Assembly: GCA_018267365.1 (NCBI GenBank)
Contig: JAFDYQ010000039.1
Span: 1 to 44,095, forward strand
Direction: 5' to 3'
DNA length: 44,095 nt
DNA from: Bacteroidota bacterium
Lineage (GTDB): Bacteria; Bacteroidota; Bacteroidia; Chitinophagales; LD1
Part shown: one piece after another, positions 1 through 8,763 of the stretch
How positions within the stretch are numbered: position 1 is the first letter of the stretch
How the letters are laid out: every line of letters starts with the position of its first letter
Notes under the pieces: model-generated
Seen by the model: the letters and a program-made list of their open reading frames with translations, nothing else
Database searches by the model: none
Told to the model about the DNA's origin: nothing
Translations under genes and position numbers: made by a program

Positions 1-126
1 TTTTATAATATTACAACTTAATTGCATGAAATAATTGTCTTAAGTAATATAAACATCGAAATTGTTGCAGGTCAGGAGAACAGCAACGGCGTGGGACAGC
101 TTTACTTGATTTTTTTGGGGAACTGC

Positions 127-196
127 GTGGAGGTTAGGATATGGAACTAAGTCCCATAAGTGTCGAGATCTAAATGTGGGACCGCCTGAGGCATAG
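127..196 (+). repeat. 70-bp direct repeat, copy A
   Basis: Aligned by eye without gaps to 1863-1932, about 50 of 70 positions match. The shared core is AGGATATGGA followed by CTAAG, and later GGGAC and GAGGCA/GGGGCA-type blocks. It ends two bases before the stop codon of the minus-strand gene at 199. Bases 1-126 hold no recognisable gene. The copies are diverged, so this is an old duplication or two members of an interspersed family. Confidence 0.6.
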
Positions 197-198
197 AC

Positions 199-1743
199 CT
201 ACTCGATCCTTAGCACAAAAGGCCTGACTATCCTTCGGCCACGGCTTTCTTCGAAGACGAGACTCTGCTCCCCTATGTTTTTCAGGTCCGACATACAAAA
301 TTTCATATCTATGTCCCTGATCTTAAAAATGGAGCTTTTCGTCATAGTGCCATCAGCTGCGATTTTGACATAGACTAAGGTGCCGTGACCGGGGGTATAG
401 TATGTAGGTTTGTCATCTTTCGATAGATTGAGGTTTTCCTCATTATCAAAAAAGATAAAATAGTGATTGGAGCCAATGGTCCTAAGGCGATAGCCAAAAA
501 CATCAGTGACCATCATCAGACGCTTGGAAATCCTTTTGGCCCATGACAGTTGCCCTGTAGGGGTGATGTGCATAGCATAGATGTCAAGATTATAGTCAGC
601 TTCACCACTAAAGCTCCTATTGGTTCCTGCGGGACCGAGATAGTCAGAAGTGTATGACATATTTTGCTCTCCCAAAACGGTCACTGCTCCATCAGATGTG
701 ACGCTTATGTTTATATCCAGATTGGCTATCTCGCCATCAGCGCCTTTATAAGGTTTTTGATCCATTTTATGTAGCGCCTTCTGTTTTTCAAAGCTTGACG
801 TAAGTTCTGCCGGAAAATCATACTGTCCCTGATACATGGGCTTAAGGCTCCCCGATACGGGGTCTATCGACCAGATGAATGCCCCCTTTGCGCTTCGCTT
901 CTCTGCATCATCGGAATAGAACGCGGCGCATGTTATTTTGCCATCCTTGCTCAATTCCAGCGCTGCCCTTGTTACATACTTTTGAGGAATAACGATAGGA
1001 ATCTCGACAACCTGGTCGGACTTATTAGAGATCTTAATTATTTCAAATTTATAGTCATCTTCCTCATGGATCTTTATCAGCAGATAGGCGTCACCGTTGT
1101 TATGCACGTGACTAGAGATAAGGCGTACTTTATTTTCTGTAATTGGTAGCCGCGATGCTTTGCTCCAGAGCAGCCTGAGGTCGGGATCATAGACATTAAT
1201 TTCGATCATGGCCTCCTCCTTGGGATGCAGTGAATCTTTGTATAAGATCATTAGTTTTTCATTATCTGCAGAGACCTTGCAGGCCCATTCATAGCTGAAA
1301 CCATACCACCATTGAAACGGTCGCGGAAAATCTTTAGACAATATATTCTTTGCACTTCCTACCAGTTGCGCTTTATCAATATTAAGCTCTTGTGCGAACA
1401 ACTGCAACCTATTTTTGCTTTCATGAGGCACGCTGTAGAAATTATAAATGCGCTTGCCCACAATGATAGTTCTCGCCAACGAATTAGCATGGCGATCAGA
1501 AATGTTTACGACATTTCCCTGCACAACATTGAGGTTATCATCCAGGTTATCTATGACTATAGATTCTTCATTGGTGCTTATCGCTGTGATCCCCTTTCCT
1601 GTGCTTACATACTCGGCAGAATAGTGTCCTTTAGGCATCTTGAGGTCGTTGCCATACTTATAGCTGACCGCAGACTGGGAGTAAGCGGACTGAGTAACTA
1701 CCAGAGCCAGTATGGCCGCGAAAAATAAGATTATACGTTTCAT
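199..1743 (-). CDS. Secreted protein of unknown function, probably beta-rich
   Basis: A 514-residue protein starting at ATG 1743. Residues 1-22 are a clear Sec signal peptide: a Lys-Arg pair, a hydrophobic core, and a probable cleavage after SAYS. The mature part has many short beta-strand-like stretches separated by turns rich in Gly, Asp and Ser, as in beta-propeller or kelch-like proteins. I see no catalytic motif and recognise no family. There is no T9SS sorting domain and no C-terminal membrane segment, so it probably stays in the periplasm or is exported without one. It stands alone on the minus strand between two related 70-bp direct repeats (127-196 and 1863-1932). A tandem paralogue just outside the window would fit that arrangement, but this is inference. 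Confidence 0.85.
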   Translation of the reverse strand: MKRIILFFAAILALVVTQSAYSQSAVSYKYGNDLKMPKGHYSAEYVSTGKGITAISTNEESIVIDNLDDNLNVVQGNVVNISDRHANSLARTIIVGKRIYNFYSVPHESKNRLQLFAQELNIDKAQLVGSAKNILSKDFPRPFQWWYGFSYEWACKVSADNEKLMILYKDSLHPKEEAMIEINVYDPDLRLLWSKASRLPITENKVRLISSHVHNNGDAYLLIKIHEEDDYKFEIIKISNKSDQVVEIPIVIPQKYVTRAALELSKDGKITCAAFYSDDAEKRSAKGAFIWSIDPVSGSLKPMYQGQYDFPAELTSSFEKQKALHKMDQKPYKGADGEIANLDINISVTSDGAVTVLGEQNMSYTSDYLGPAGTNRSFSGEADYNLDIYAMHITPTGQLSWAKRISKRLMMVTDVFGYRLRTIGSNHYFIFFDNEENLNLSKDDKPTYYTPGHGTLVYVKIAADGTMTKSSIFKIRDIDMKFCMSDLKNIGEQSLVFEESRGRRIVRPFVLRIE

Positions 1744-1862
1744 GTATCCAATTGATTGAGGTGTAAAAAAAACAATTTTTATTACATAATTCAGGGCGTT
1801 GGGGGCCAGCTCTCATGCCTTCCTTCATATACGGGCAGTTTAGTTTGCTTTTGCGGAAGGGT

Positions 1863-1932
1863 GCCGAGGCTAGGATATGGAGCTAAGACCAGTGAGTGCT
1901 GAGGTACAAGTTTGGGACAACCCGGGGCAGAG
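1863..1932 (+). repeat. 70-bp direct repeat, copy B
   Basis: Partner of 127-196, in the same orientation and 1736 bp away, lying about 120 bp upstream of the start of the minus-strand gene it helps to flank. It sits in the 312-bp space 1744-2055 before the next gene. That space also holds the short tandem repeat at 1937-1985 and nothing else I can name. Confidence 0.6.
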
Positions 1933-1936
1933 ACAC

Positions 1937-1985
1937 GGAACGAAGTTCCGCGCCAGCGAGAGGAACAAAGTTCTGCGCCAGTAGA
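1937..1985 (+). repeat. Two imperfect 24-25 bp tandem units
   Basis: The unit at 1937-1961 begins GGAACGAAGTTCC and the unit at 1962-1985 begins GGAACAAAGTTCT; both continue with GCGCCAG. The first unit contains a 5-bp inverted repeat (GGAAC, loop GAA, GTTCC). It directly follows repeat copy B and may be part of the same interspersed element. Confidence 0.55.
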
Positions 1986-2055
1986 TTTGCAGGAGCTAGT
2001 ACATCATCCTTTGGGTACTTACTCTTCTTTATATTAGATCCAAATTATTGTCTCA

Positions 2056-3450
2056 ATGAACACGCAGATAGTCCATCAAGTAGATGCAAAAACGCTAATC
2101 CAGGCCGTTGATTGGAATGCGCAATGCGAGAGGCTCATCTATGCCACTCAGGATAAGAATGAACTCTGCATCACGATGCTGGACTCTGCCTCGTGGACTA
2201 TGATACATAGCCTGACCATACGTACGGATGATAAGCTGAGCAGTATAGCGCTCAATGACAGCGCGGAGCTGGTGCTGGTCACCTGGCTGAACAAGGCAGC
2301 TGTGTATACCATATCAGGAGTGCTGGTGGGTGAGAGAATCATCAGGACGCGGGGAATCCAGGGTGGCTTTGCGCCAGGGGAGGCTGGATGGCTCGCTATA
2401 GCGGCTCCGTCGGGCTGTGTGGACTGGAGTATGTGGGACTACCGCGCCGGCACATGGGTGGACCTGGAGCTGGAGCGAAGAGACCACTACGGACGAGGAG
2501 CGGCTATACACCCGAGCGGAATGCTGGTGGGGGCATGCTGGAATGCATATGAAGCGGGCTTTCTGCTACACAAGTTGCCGCCGGTGAAAAACAGACTCTA
2601 CTACTACGATGTAACGCCCGCCTGCTCAGAAGACCAGATAGAGGCAGATGGGGCTTCTTTTGCCGCGCGGGGCGATCGTTTTGCATTTATGACCTACGAT
2701 TTTCATGGTGGCAAGACTCATCATCTTTGTGTCTATGATCTCTTTGCTCAGGGTCAACCTTTACTACACCTGGATATATATGGCGAGCTGCAAGAGAAAC
2801 GCGGCCAGACCATGTTTATAGGTAGTGACGCGTATCTGGTGCTGATACGGGATGGGCTGGATATCATACAGCTATCGGGTGCCTATGAGCAGCTGCGACT
2901 ACAAAATAACCGGCCTGATGCAGTGGCCGGCCATACCTCGCGCAGTGAGCTAGCAGTGGTGAATGGTACAGCGCTGGTGATCATCGGCCTGGATGGATCT
3001 ACTCCCACCCTATCACCTGCCGCGCTACAGCAGGCCAGCCGGGAAAACGCAGAAAGATTTATGACGAAGAATGCTGATACCCTGAAAATGGCGGGCAACG
3101 GCCTGATGATACGTATCGTGGAGGCCGATGATGAGTCGCCGGAAGTATACGCGGAGCATTCTACTCAATGGGCTAAATATAGCCTGGAGACCCAAAAAAT
3201 GAAATCGGGATGGGTAGATCCGTATGTGCAGCATGAGATAGATGAATGGTTTGCGGCGAATCAGGAGGAAGAACTGAAAAAATGGGAGCTTCAGAAATCA
3301 TCGGAGGACCAAGCTGTTTTTAATCCTGATGATATCAGTATAGAAACAGATGAACCCTACCGAGCCAACGGTAGTAAGGAAGGTAAAGTAGTCGTACTGA
3401 TCATCGCGTCTATTATAGTTTATATAATCTATAGAAGTATGAAGGGCTAA
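2056..3450 (+). CDS. Propeller-like protein with a C-terminal membrane anchor
   Basis: A 464-residue protein starting at ATG 2056. There is no N-terminal signal peptide. The first 320 or so residues look like successive WD40-type blades: repeated patterns of hydrophobic strand, turn, then a Trp or Tyr with Asp (for example near residues 15-30, 55-75, 95-130 and 145-170). Blades are too diverged to count by eye. Residues around 370-440 are acidic and probably disordered. Residues about 445-460 form one hydrophobic helix (VVVLIIASIIVYIIY) followed by a short basic tail, so it looks tail-anchored with the propeller in the cytoplasm. I do not recognise a named family. It is a single gene with 217 bp before the next one. 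Confidence 0.82.
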   Translation: MNTQIVHQVDAKTLIQAVDWNAQCERLIYATQDKNELCITMLDSASWTMIHSLTIRTDDKLSSIALNDSAELVLVTWLNKAAVYTISGVLVGERIIRTRGIQGGFAPGEAGWLAIAAPSGCVDWSMWDYRAGTWVDLELERRDHYGRGAAIHPSGMLVGACWNAYEAGFLLHKLPPVKNRLYYYDVTPACSEDQIEADGASFAARGDRFAFMTYDFHGGKTHHLCVYDLFAQGQPLLHLDIYGELQEKRGQTMFIGSDAYLVLIRDGLDIIQLSGAYEQLRLQNNRPDAVAGHTSRSELAVVNGTALVIIGLDGSTPTLSPAALQQASRENAERFMTKNADTLKMAGNGLMIRIVEADDESPEVYAEHSTQWAKYSLETQKMKSGWVDPYVQHEIDEWFAANQEEELKKWELQKSSEDQAVFNPDDISIETDEPYRANGSKEGKVVVLIIASIIVYIIYRSMKG

Positions 3451-3574
3451 TAGGTCAGTTTCACCTGAGATTGATGTTATCACCTGACGCCAGCTGGGCG
3501 CAAATCGTGTGGCCGGGAATAATACAGGACTTAAGCTGGCCTTACTATCTACTATTCTAAAGCAGTGACAAAAT

Positions 3575-3594
3575 AGCCGCAAAATATTGCGGCT
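3575..3594 (+). other. Perfect 8-bp hairpin in an intergenic region
   Basis: AGCCGCAA, loop AATA, TTGCGGCT, lying 125 bp after the stop of the gene ending at 3450. There is no T-run on either side, so a rho-independent terminator is not well supported. It may be an RNA 3'-end structure or part of a short interspersed repeat. Confidence 0.4.
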
Positions 3595-3667
3595 CTACGG
3601 TGTAGTGCGAGCAGTGCGACTCTGGAAAATATCCCTAGCTTAGAGCATTACATATATCTCGCTCCTG

Positions 3668-5962
3668 ATGATACATGCTATAAGAAGGATCGCCCTTCTC
3701 GCTTGCTGCCTGCTGGCCCTGGTCGGGGTCAATGCACAGCCTACTGACTACACCCGCTATGCAGACCCGATGATCGGTACAGGTGGGCATGGGCATACAT
3801 TCCCGGGGGCTTGTGTGCCGTTTGGCATGGTGCAGCTGAGCCCGGATACGCGGCTGCGGGGCTGGGATGGCTGCTCGGGGTATCACTACTCTGATAGTGT
3901 GGTGTATGGCTTCTCACATACACATCTGGACGGTACAGGCTGCTCTGACTATGGCGACATACTACTGATGCCTACCACCGGCGCGCCGGATGTGCGGCCT
4001 AAGGCGTACCGATCGGGCTTCTCACATCAGCATGAAAAAGCTACGCCGGGATTCTACAGCGTAAAGCTGGATAAGTATAATATCCTTGCAGAGCTGACGG
4101 CTACAGAGCGGACAGGCCTGCATAAGTACACCTTCGCTGATACGGCAGGCAATATCATACTCGATCTGAAACACCGCGACCACGTGCGGCATGCGGAGCT
4201 GCACATTAGCAATGATGGCGAGATCAGCGGCATGCGCCTCAGCTCATCATGGGCAGACAGCCAGTATGTGTTCTTTGTGATGCGCTTCTCACAGCCATTT
4301 ACCGCTTATGGTGTAACCAAAGGTGGTATCAGGCATAAAGGCGTAAAAGACATCAGGGGTCATGCACTGCGGGCGTGGTTCCGCTTTACTACTAAGAAAG
4401 GTGAGCCGGTATATGTCAAGGTGGGCCTCTCTCCTACCAGCATAGAGGGTGCGCGCAAGAATCTCTCGGGAGAGCAGCCGGGCTGGAACTTTGAGGAGGT
4501 GAAGGAGCAGGCACGTGCTACATGGAATAGGGAACTCGGCAAAATAGAGATCACGAGCAGCGATACGGCGGTGTTGCGCACGTTCTACACGGCGATGTAC
4601 CACAGCTTTATCAGTCCGAATCTCTTCAGCGATGTGGATGGACGCTACCGCGGGCGAGACCTGCAGGTGCATGAGGGCGAGGGTGGCAACTACTACACGG
4701 TCTTCTCGCTCTGGGATACCTACCGCGCGCTGCACCCGCTATACAACCTGATACAGCGACCCCGCAATACCGACATGGTACACACGATGGTCACCATGTA
4801 CCGGCAGCGCGGGCTGCTGCCTATCTGGGAGCTGGCGGGTTGTGAGACCTTCTGCATGACTGGCTACCACGCAGTGCCAGTGATAGCAGATGCAGCCATG
4901 AAAGGTATCAGCCTCACCGATGCCAATACTGCCTACGAGGCGATGCGACACAGCGCGATGATGAGCCATCGGGACATGCACAAATACTTCAAATGGCGTA
5001 CGCCGCTGATGCTGATCTCTCACCTGCGCTATGTGGCGGGCTGGGATAGCTACCGCAAGTATGGCTACATACGCGGAGCTGCCCTACTAGGCGGCACCGC
5101 CAAATCTCTGGAGCATGCCTATGATGACTGGTGTGTAGGGCAGATGGCAAAGAAACTAGGCAAGATGGATGACTACAATATGTTTATGCAGCGCGCGGCC
5201 AACTACCGCCTGCTGCTGGACTCTGCCAGTGGCTTCATGCGGCCGCGACGCAAGAATTTTATCAAACACTTCGACCCATACAAAACATCTGTCTACTACA
5301 CGGAGGGCAATGCCTGGCAGTATGCCTTCAGCGTGCCGCAGGATATGACCGGCCATATACGCCTGATAGGTGGCAGGGCCCGCTACTGCACGATGCTGGA
5401 TTCGCTCTTTCACACCACCAGCAATATGTATGGCCTGCCACATCCGGATGTAGCCGGCATGATAGGCCAGTATGCCCACGGCAACGAACCCAGCCACATG
5501 ATAGCCTATGCCTACGACTATGCCGCACAGCCGTGGAAGACGCAGCAGACCACACGCCTGATCATGGATAGTCTCTATACCGATAAACCCGATGGCCTCT
5601 GCGGCAATGATGACTGTGGTCAGATGAGTGCCTGGTATGTATTCAGCGCGATGGGATTCTACCCCGTATGCCCCGGTAGCAACCACTACGCTATAGGCAG
5701 CCCCAAAAGTGAAAAGACGGTGCTGCATCTGGACGACGGCAAGACTTTTACTATCACTGCCGCTGACAATAGCAAAGGCAATGTATACATACAATCTGCC
5801 CTGCTCAATGGTGCAACCTATACAAAAAGCTATATCAGCTATGCTGATGTGATGAATGGAGGTACGCTGGAGCTGAAAATGGGGCCGGCACCAAACATTC
5901 AATGGGGATCTGCAGATGCTGATGTGCCTGTGACGCGCATTGAAACAGCGACACACGATTGA
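3668..5962 (+). CDS. GH92 alpha-mannosidase, exported
   Basis: A 764-residue glycoside hydrolase family 92 enzyme. GH92 enzymes are calcium-dependent exo-alpha-mannosidases that trim mannose from N-glycans and mannans. Residues 1-23 are a signal peptide ending VNAQ. The family N-terminal domain opens with DPMIGTGGHGHTFPGA and PFGMVQLSPD. The (alpha/alpha)6 catalytic region has NLFSDVDGRYRG, FSLWDTYR and the conserved HGNEPSHMIAYAYDYA stretch (about residues 600-615), followed by GNDDCGQMSAWYVFSAMGFY. Length is normal for the family. No T9SS sorting domain follows, so it probably works in the periplasm. It is not in a SusC/SusD-type locus; the next gene, a serine hydrolase, follows after 38 bp and may be co-transcribed. 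The exact linkage specificity cannot be read from the sequence. Confidence 0.95.
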   Translation: MIHAIRRIALLACCLLALVGVNAQPTDYTRYADPMIGTGGHGHTFPGACVPFGMVQLSPDTRLRGWDGCSGYHYSDSVVYGFSHTHLDGTGCSDYGDILLMPTTGAPDVRPKAYRSGFSHQHEKATPGFYSVKLDKYNILAELTATERTGLHKYTFADTAGNIILDLKHRDHVRHAELHISNDGEISGMRLSSSWADSQYVFFVMRFSQPFTAYGVTKGGIRHKGVKDIRGHALRAWFRFTTKKGEPVYVKVGLSPTSIEGARKNLSGEQPGWNFEEVKEQARATWNRELGKIEITSSDTAVLRTFYTAMYHSFISPNLFSDVDGRYRGRDLQVHEGEGGNYYTVFSLWDTYRALHPLYNLIQRPRNTDMVHTMVTMYRQRGLLPIWELAGCETFCMTGYHAVPVIADAAMKGISLTDANTAYEAMRHSAMMSHRDMHKYFKWRTPLMLISHLRYVAGWDSYRKYGYIRGAALLGGTAKSLEHAYDDWCVGQMAKKLGKMDDYNMFMQRAANYRLLLDSASGFMRPRRKNFIKHFDPYKTSVYYTEGNAWQYAFSVPQDMTGHIRLIGGRARYCTMLDSLFHTTSNMYGLPHPDVAGMIGQYAHGNEPSHMIAYAYDYAAQPWKTQQTTRLIMDSLYTDKPDGLCGNDDCGQMSAWYVFSAMGFYPVCPGSNHYAIGSPKSEKTVLHLDDGKTFTITAADNSKGNVYIQSALLNGATYTKSYISYADVMNGGTLELKMGPAPNIQWGSADADVPVTRIETATHD

Positions 5963-6000
5963 TTTTATTTTCTATATTCCGACATCAATCCAACCCGCTC

Positions 6001-7144
6001 ATGAAAAAACTCGCCAAGGTTCTGGCCGGCATAGCCATTGTCATCGTACTTCTGGTTTTGATCGCTAAGGTGACAGGAAACGGCTACCTGGTACGTGGCG
6101 TGTGGGTCACGTACCTGCATGGCAATAACTCTGCTACGATAGATGATGCCAAGTACTTTAAAACCCATCCTGTACAGGCGAGCGACCATCCCTCTGCCTG
6201 GCCGCTCAGCGCCGACTATAATAAGAAGGAACTGCCGTCTAAGCTGCGGGAGATGCTGACCCGTACGGAGACTGTAGCCTTTGTGGTGATAAAAAATGAC
6301 AGTATACTGGCAGAGCAGTATTGGGAAGGGTATAGCGATAGCTCTCAATCTAACTCCTTCTCTATGGCAAAGAGCATCGTGACCATGCTGACACAGATAG
6401 CGATACAAAAAGGTATCTTCAAGGATTGGCATGACAAAGTAGCTCCTATGCTACCCGGCCTGAAAGGTCCCCATGCCAATGAGCTGGAGCTGTGGCACCT
6501 GAGTACGATGTGCTCAGGCCTGGACTGGGATGAGGCGTACAAAGATCCATTCAGCGTGACAGCCAAGGCATACTACGGCAGCGATATCAAAGGCCTGATG
6601 CAGACCCTGGCGATAAAGGATGAGCCGGGCAAAATCCATAACTATCAAAGCGGCAGCACCCAGCTACTGGGAGAGTGCCTGATGAATGTGACAGGCCGAT
6701 CACTCGCTGACCTCGCTACCGACTGGCTGTGGAAGCCCCTGCAGGCGCAGCGGGATGCCAAATGGCATACAGACAGGAAAGGTGTAGAGCTGGCCTACTG
6801 CTGCTTCAATAGCAATGCAAGGGATTTTGCACGCTTTGGCAAGCTGATGCTGCACCAGGGCAACTGGGACGGCAGGCAGATACTAGACAGCTCTTTTGTG
6901 AAAATGGCAACCAGCCCGGTGCAAGAGCCTTTTTTATGGCTATTCCTTCTGGCTGGATGATTCGCATGGCACGCACGTCTTTGCTCAACGTGGCATACTA
7001 GGGCAGTATATCATCACTATACCGGAGTACAATACAGTGATAGTGAGACTGGGGCGGCAGCGCCTGCCTAGTATCAACGGAGCCCTGTCAGAAGATTTTA
7101 ACGTAATAGTGGAGCAGGGACTAGCCATGGTGAAGGGCCAGTAG
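6001..7144 (+). pseudogene. Serine hydrolase (class C beta-lactamase family) with a single-base frameshift
   Basis: Starts at ATG 6001 with an N-terminal membrane anchor or signal (about residues 5-22). It has the SxxK nucleophile motif (SMAK), a Tyr motif (YQSGS) and the usual helical body. The reading frame ends at TGA 6958-6960, soon after VQEPF. The missing C-terminal part continues directly in the +1 frame from about 6930 to the TAG at 7142-7144, encoding FYGYSFWLDD, then GTHVFAQRGILGQYI, where this family has its third active-site motif. Removing one T from the six-T run at 6930-6935 restores one protein of about 380 residues. This is an inactivated gene, a sequencing error in a homopolymer, or slippage during expression. 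Family members include esterases, D-aminopeptidases and 6-aminohexanoate-dimer hydrolases; the substrate is unknown. It follows the GH92 gene by 38 bp. Confidence 0.85.
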
Positions 7145-7227
7145 CTATAATAAGTTTGTCTACCTGCCGTTTACATTCTACATGAGTGTGTTTGTTTTTT
7201 GAGTGCGAGGATCTAAAAGCTGTACTT

Positions 7228-7235
7228 TACATTTG
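7228..7235 (+). promoter_or_regulatory. -7 promoter box (TACATTTG)
   Basis: Exact match to the Bacteroidota sigma-A -7 consensus TAnnTTTG, 35 bp upstream of the ATG at 7271. A TTG lies 26 bp upstream, longer than the usual 19-20, so only the -7 element is convincing. Apart from this box, the 126 bp between 7145 and 7270 show nothing else. Confidence 0.45.
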
Positions 7236-7270
7236 CACTATACATATATAATTGCTCTGATCCATTAAAC

Positions 7271-7849
7271 ATGATGCTACGCCGGCTCACCATGTTTCTG
7301 CTCCTCATCTCGGGGTGTACTGCATGCGCACAGACCAGTGCCGTGCAAATAGGCACACACACTGATACGGCCGTAGTCCGGTCATACTACCGCGTACCGG
7401 TATTTTACCACTGCAAACCGCTGCACCCGTATCGCGTACTGGGAATGATGACCTCTACCCCTATCGTGGCGTATAGCAGCAAGGCCTTTGAGCACTATAC
7501 ACACATGGCCCGTAGAAAGTACAAGGATGCATCCATAGGAATTTTGGTCAATGACCTGAATTTCGGCACTGATAGTTTTTATGTAGTGGAGTTTGAAGCA
7601 CAGTCTGGCAAGGCAGACACGGCTGTATTTGAGACGCCGATATTCCTCGGTGCCCGGCCTACCAAGCCATACAAAGTGATACGAGTGATCAATGACCAAC
7701 TCAGCTGCGGATCTGTGAACCAAAACCTGCAGCGGTATATGCGTGAGGCCGCAGCGCTACATCTGCACTATGACGGTATCATGGTGCGGGACATCAGCTA
7801 TGCTTTCAGCCCGGATGCCATTTTTATATTCCGATGGAAAAACAACTGA
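7271..7849 (+). CDS. Small lipoprotein or secreted protein, unknown function
   Basis: A 192-residue protein. The N-terminus is a signal sequence with Cys at residues 16 and 19 (LLLISGC, TAC), compatible with lipidation. The mature part reads like a compact alpha/beta domain: HPYRVLGMM, a strand IGILVNDLNF, and a second similar half KPYKVIRVIND followed by GIMVRDISYAF. The two halves resemble each other weakly, suggesting an internal duplication. No known family was recognised. It has its own promoter-like box and converges with the gluQ-like gene, leaving only 6 bp between the stop codons. Confidence 0.8.
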   Translation: MMLRRLTMFLLLISGCTACAQTSAVQIGTHTDTAVVRSYYRVPVFYHCKPLHPYRVLGMMTSTPIVAYSSKAFEHYTHMARRKYKDASIGILVNDLNFGTDSFYVVEFEAQSGKADTAVFETPIFLGARPTKPYKVIRVINDQLSCGSVNQNLQRYMREAAALHLHYDGIMVRDISYAFSPDAIFIFRWKNN

Positions 7850-7855
7850 CCCCGG

Positions 7856-8701
7856 CTAAAGCTGGATGGCCACTACAATATCGCGGATCGAATAGGATGC
7901 GTGCGCAAGTCCCAGATATTTACTCATAAGCTCGTAAAAGTCCTCGCTCTTCATACCTCTCTCTCTCATAGACTTCAAGGACTGGCTGCCACCTGATTTT
8001 GAAAGTTTATGACCGGCAGTGTCAGTAAGGAGTGGGTGATGGTAAAAGCCCATACCCACAAACTTATCGGCACCGATGAGTGAGGCCAAATACAACTGCG
8101 CTGCCGTGCTAGGCAGCAGGTCCTCTCCTCTCACTATGAGATCGATCCCATAGTCCAGATCATCGGCTAGTGAGGCCACCTGATAGGCAGCAATGCCATC
8201 GCGCCTGCGTATCACAAAGTCATGCATATGCTCCTGCAGCGATATGTGCTGCTCTCCCATCTTGCGGTCATGTACGATGACCGGCGTATCGGGGGTAGTG
8301 ATTCGGATAGCAGCGCCAGGCGTATCTAGCCGCAAAGTAAAGGAGCGGCACCGGCACTGATCCAAATCCCTGCGGGAACAGGTACAGGCGTAGGTAAGGC
8401 CTGTAGAGTGGAGCTGCTGTATAAGCTGGTGGTACCTCTGCGCGCGCAAAGACTGAGAAAATGCGCGGTAATGCTCCTCCGGAGAATGAGGTCCCTCATC
8501 CCACTCAATGCCCATCCAGTCCAGTGTCCGGAAGATATCCTCCACATACTCAGGTCTGGCGCGTGGAGCGTCCATATCATCTATGCGCAGGCGCAGCGAG
8601 CCGCCTGCCCGTCTCACCATAGCGTAGGTCAGCACAAAGTTCAGCGCATTGCCTATGTGCAGGTAGCCGGAGGGTGTAGGCGCTATGCGTGAACGGATCA
8701 T
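7856..8701 (-). CDS. gluQ: Glutamyl-Q tRNA(Asp) synthetase-like enzyme
   Basis: A 281-residue protein resembling the catalytic half of glutamyl-tRNA synthetase with no anticodon-binding domain, which is the hallmark of GluQ-RS. That enzyme activates glutamate and transfers it onto queuosine of tRNA-Asp. The class I signature is present: HIGN at residues 15-18 and a KMSKS-like HKLSKS near residue 235. A Cys cluster (CTC and CRC, about residues 108-122) matches the zinc-binding region of this family. ATG 8701 is preferred over a TTG two codons upstream because the protein then begins MIRSRIAPTPSG, as in homologues. Its function depends on the host making queuosine, which cannot be checked here. 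It converges with the lipoprotein gene ending at 7849. Confidence 0.87.
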   Translation of the reverse strand: MIRSRIAPTPSGYLHIGNALNFVLTYAMVRRAGGSLRLRIDDMDAPRARPEYVEDIFRTLDWMGIEWDEGPHSPEEHYRAFSQSLRAQRYHQLIQQLHSTGLTYACTCSRRDLDQCRCRSFTLRLDTPGAAIRITTPDTPVIVHDRKMGEQHISLQEHMHDFVIRRRDGIAAYQVASLADDLDYGIDLIVRGEDLLPSTAAQLYLASLIGADKFVGMGFYHHPLLTDTAGHKLSKSGGSQSLKSMRERGMKSEDFYELMSKYLGLAHASYSIRDIVVAIQL

Positions 8702-8763
8702 GATCAAATCTAAATATTATGTGCCAGTGGTGGGATAGTCGGGGCATTGGCTATTTTCGCGCT

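Noticed and set aside
3575..3594. Hairpin as terminator of the gene ending at 3450
   Set aside because: No T-run and 125 bp from the stop codon.
5156..5956. A 266-codon minus-strand frame inside the GH92 gene
   Set aside because: Antisense to conserved catalytic sequence, with no family features.
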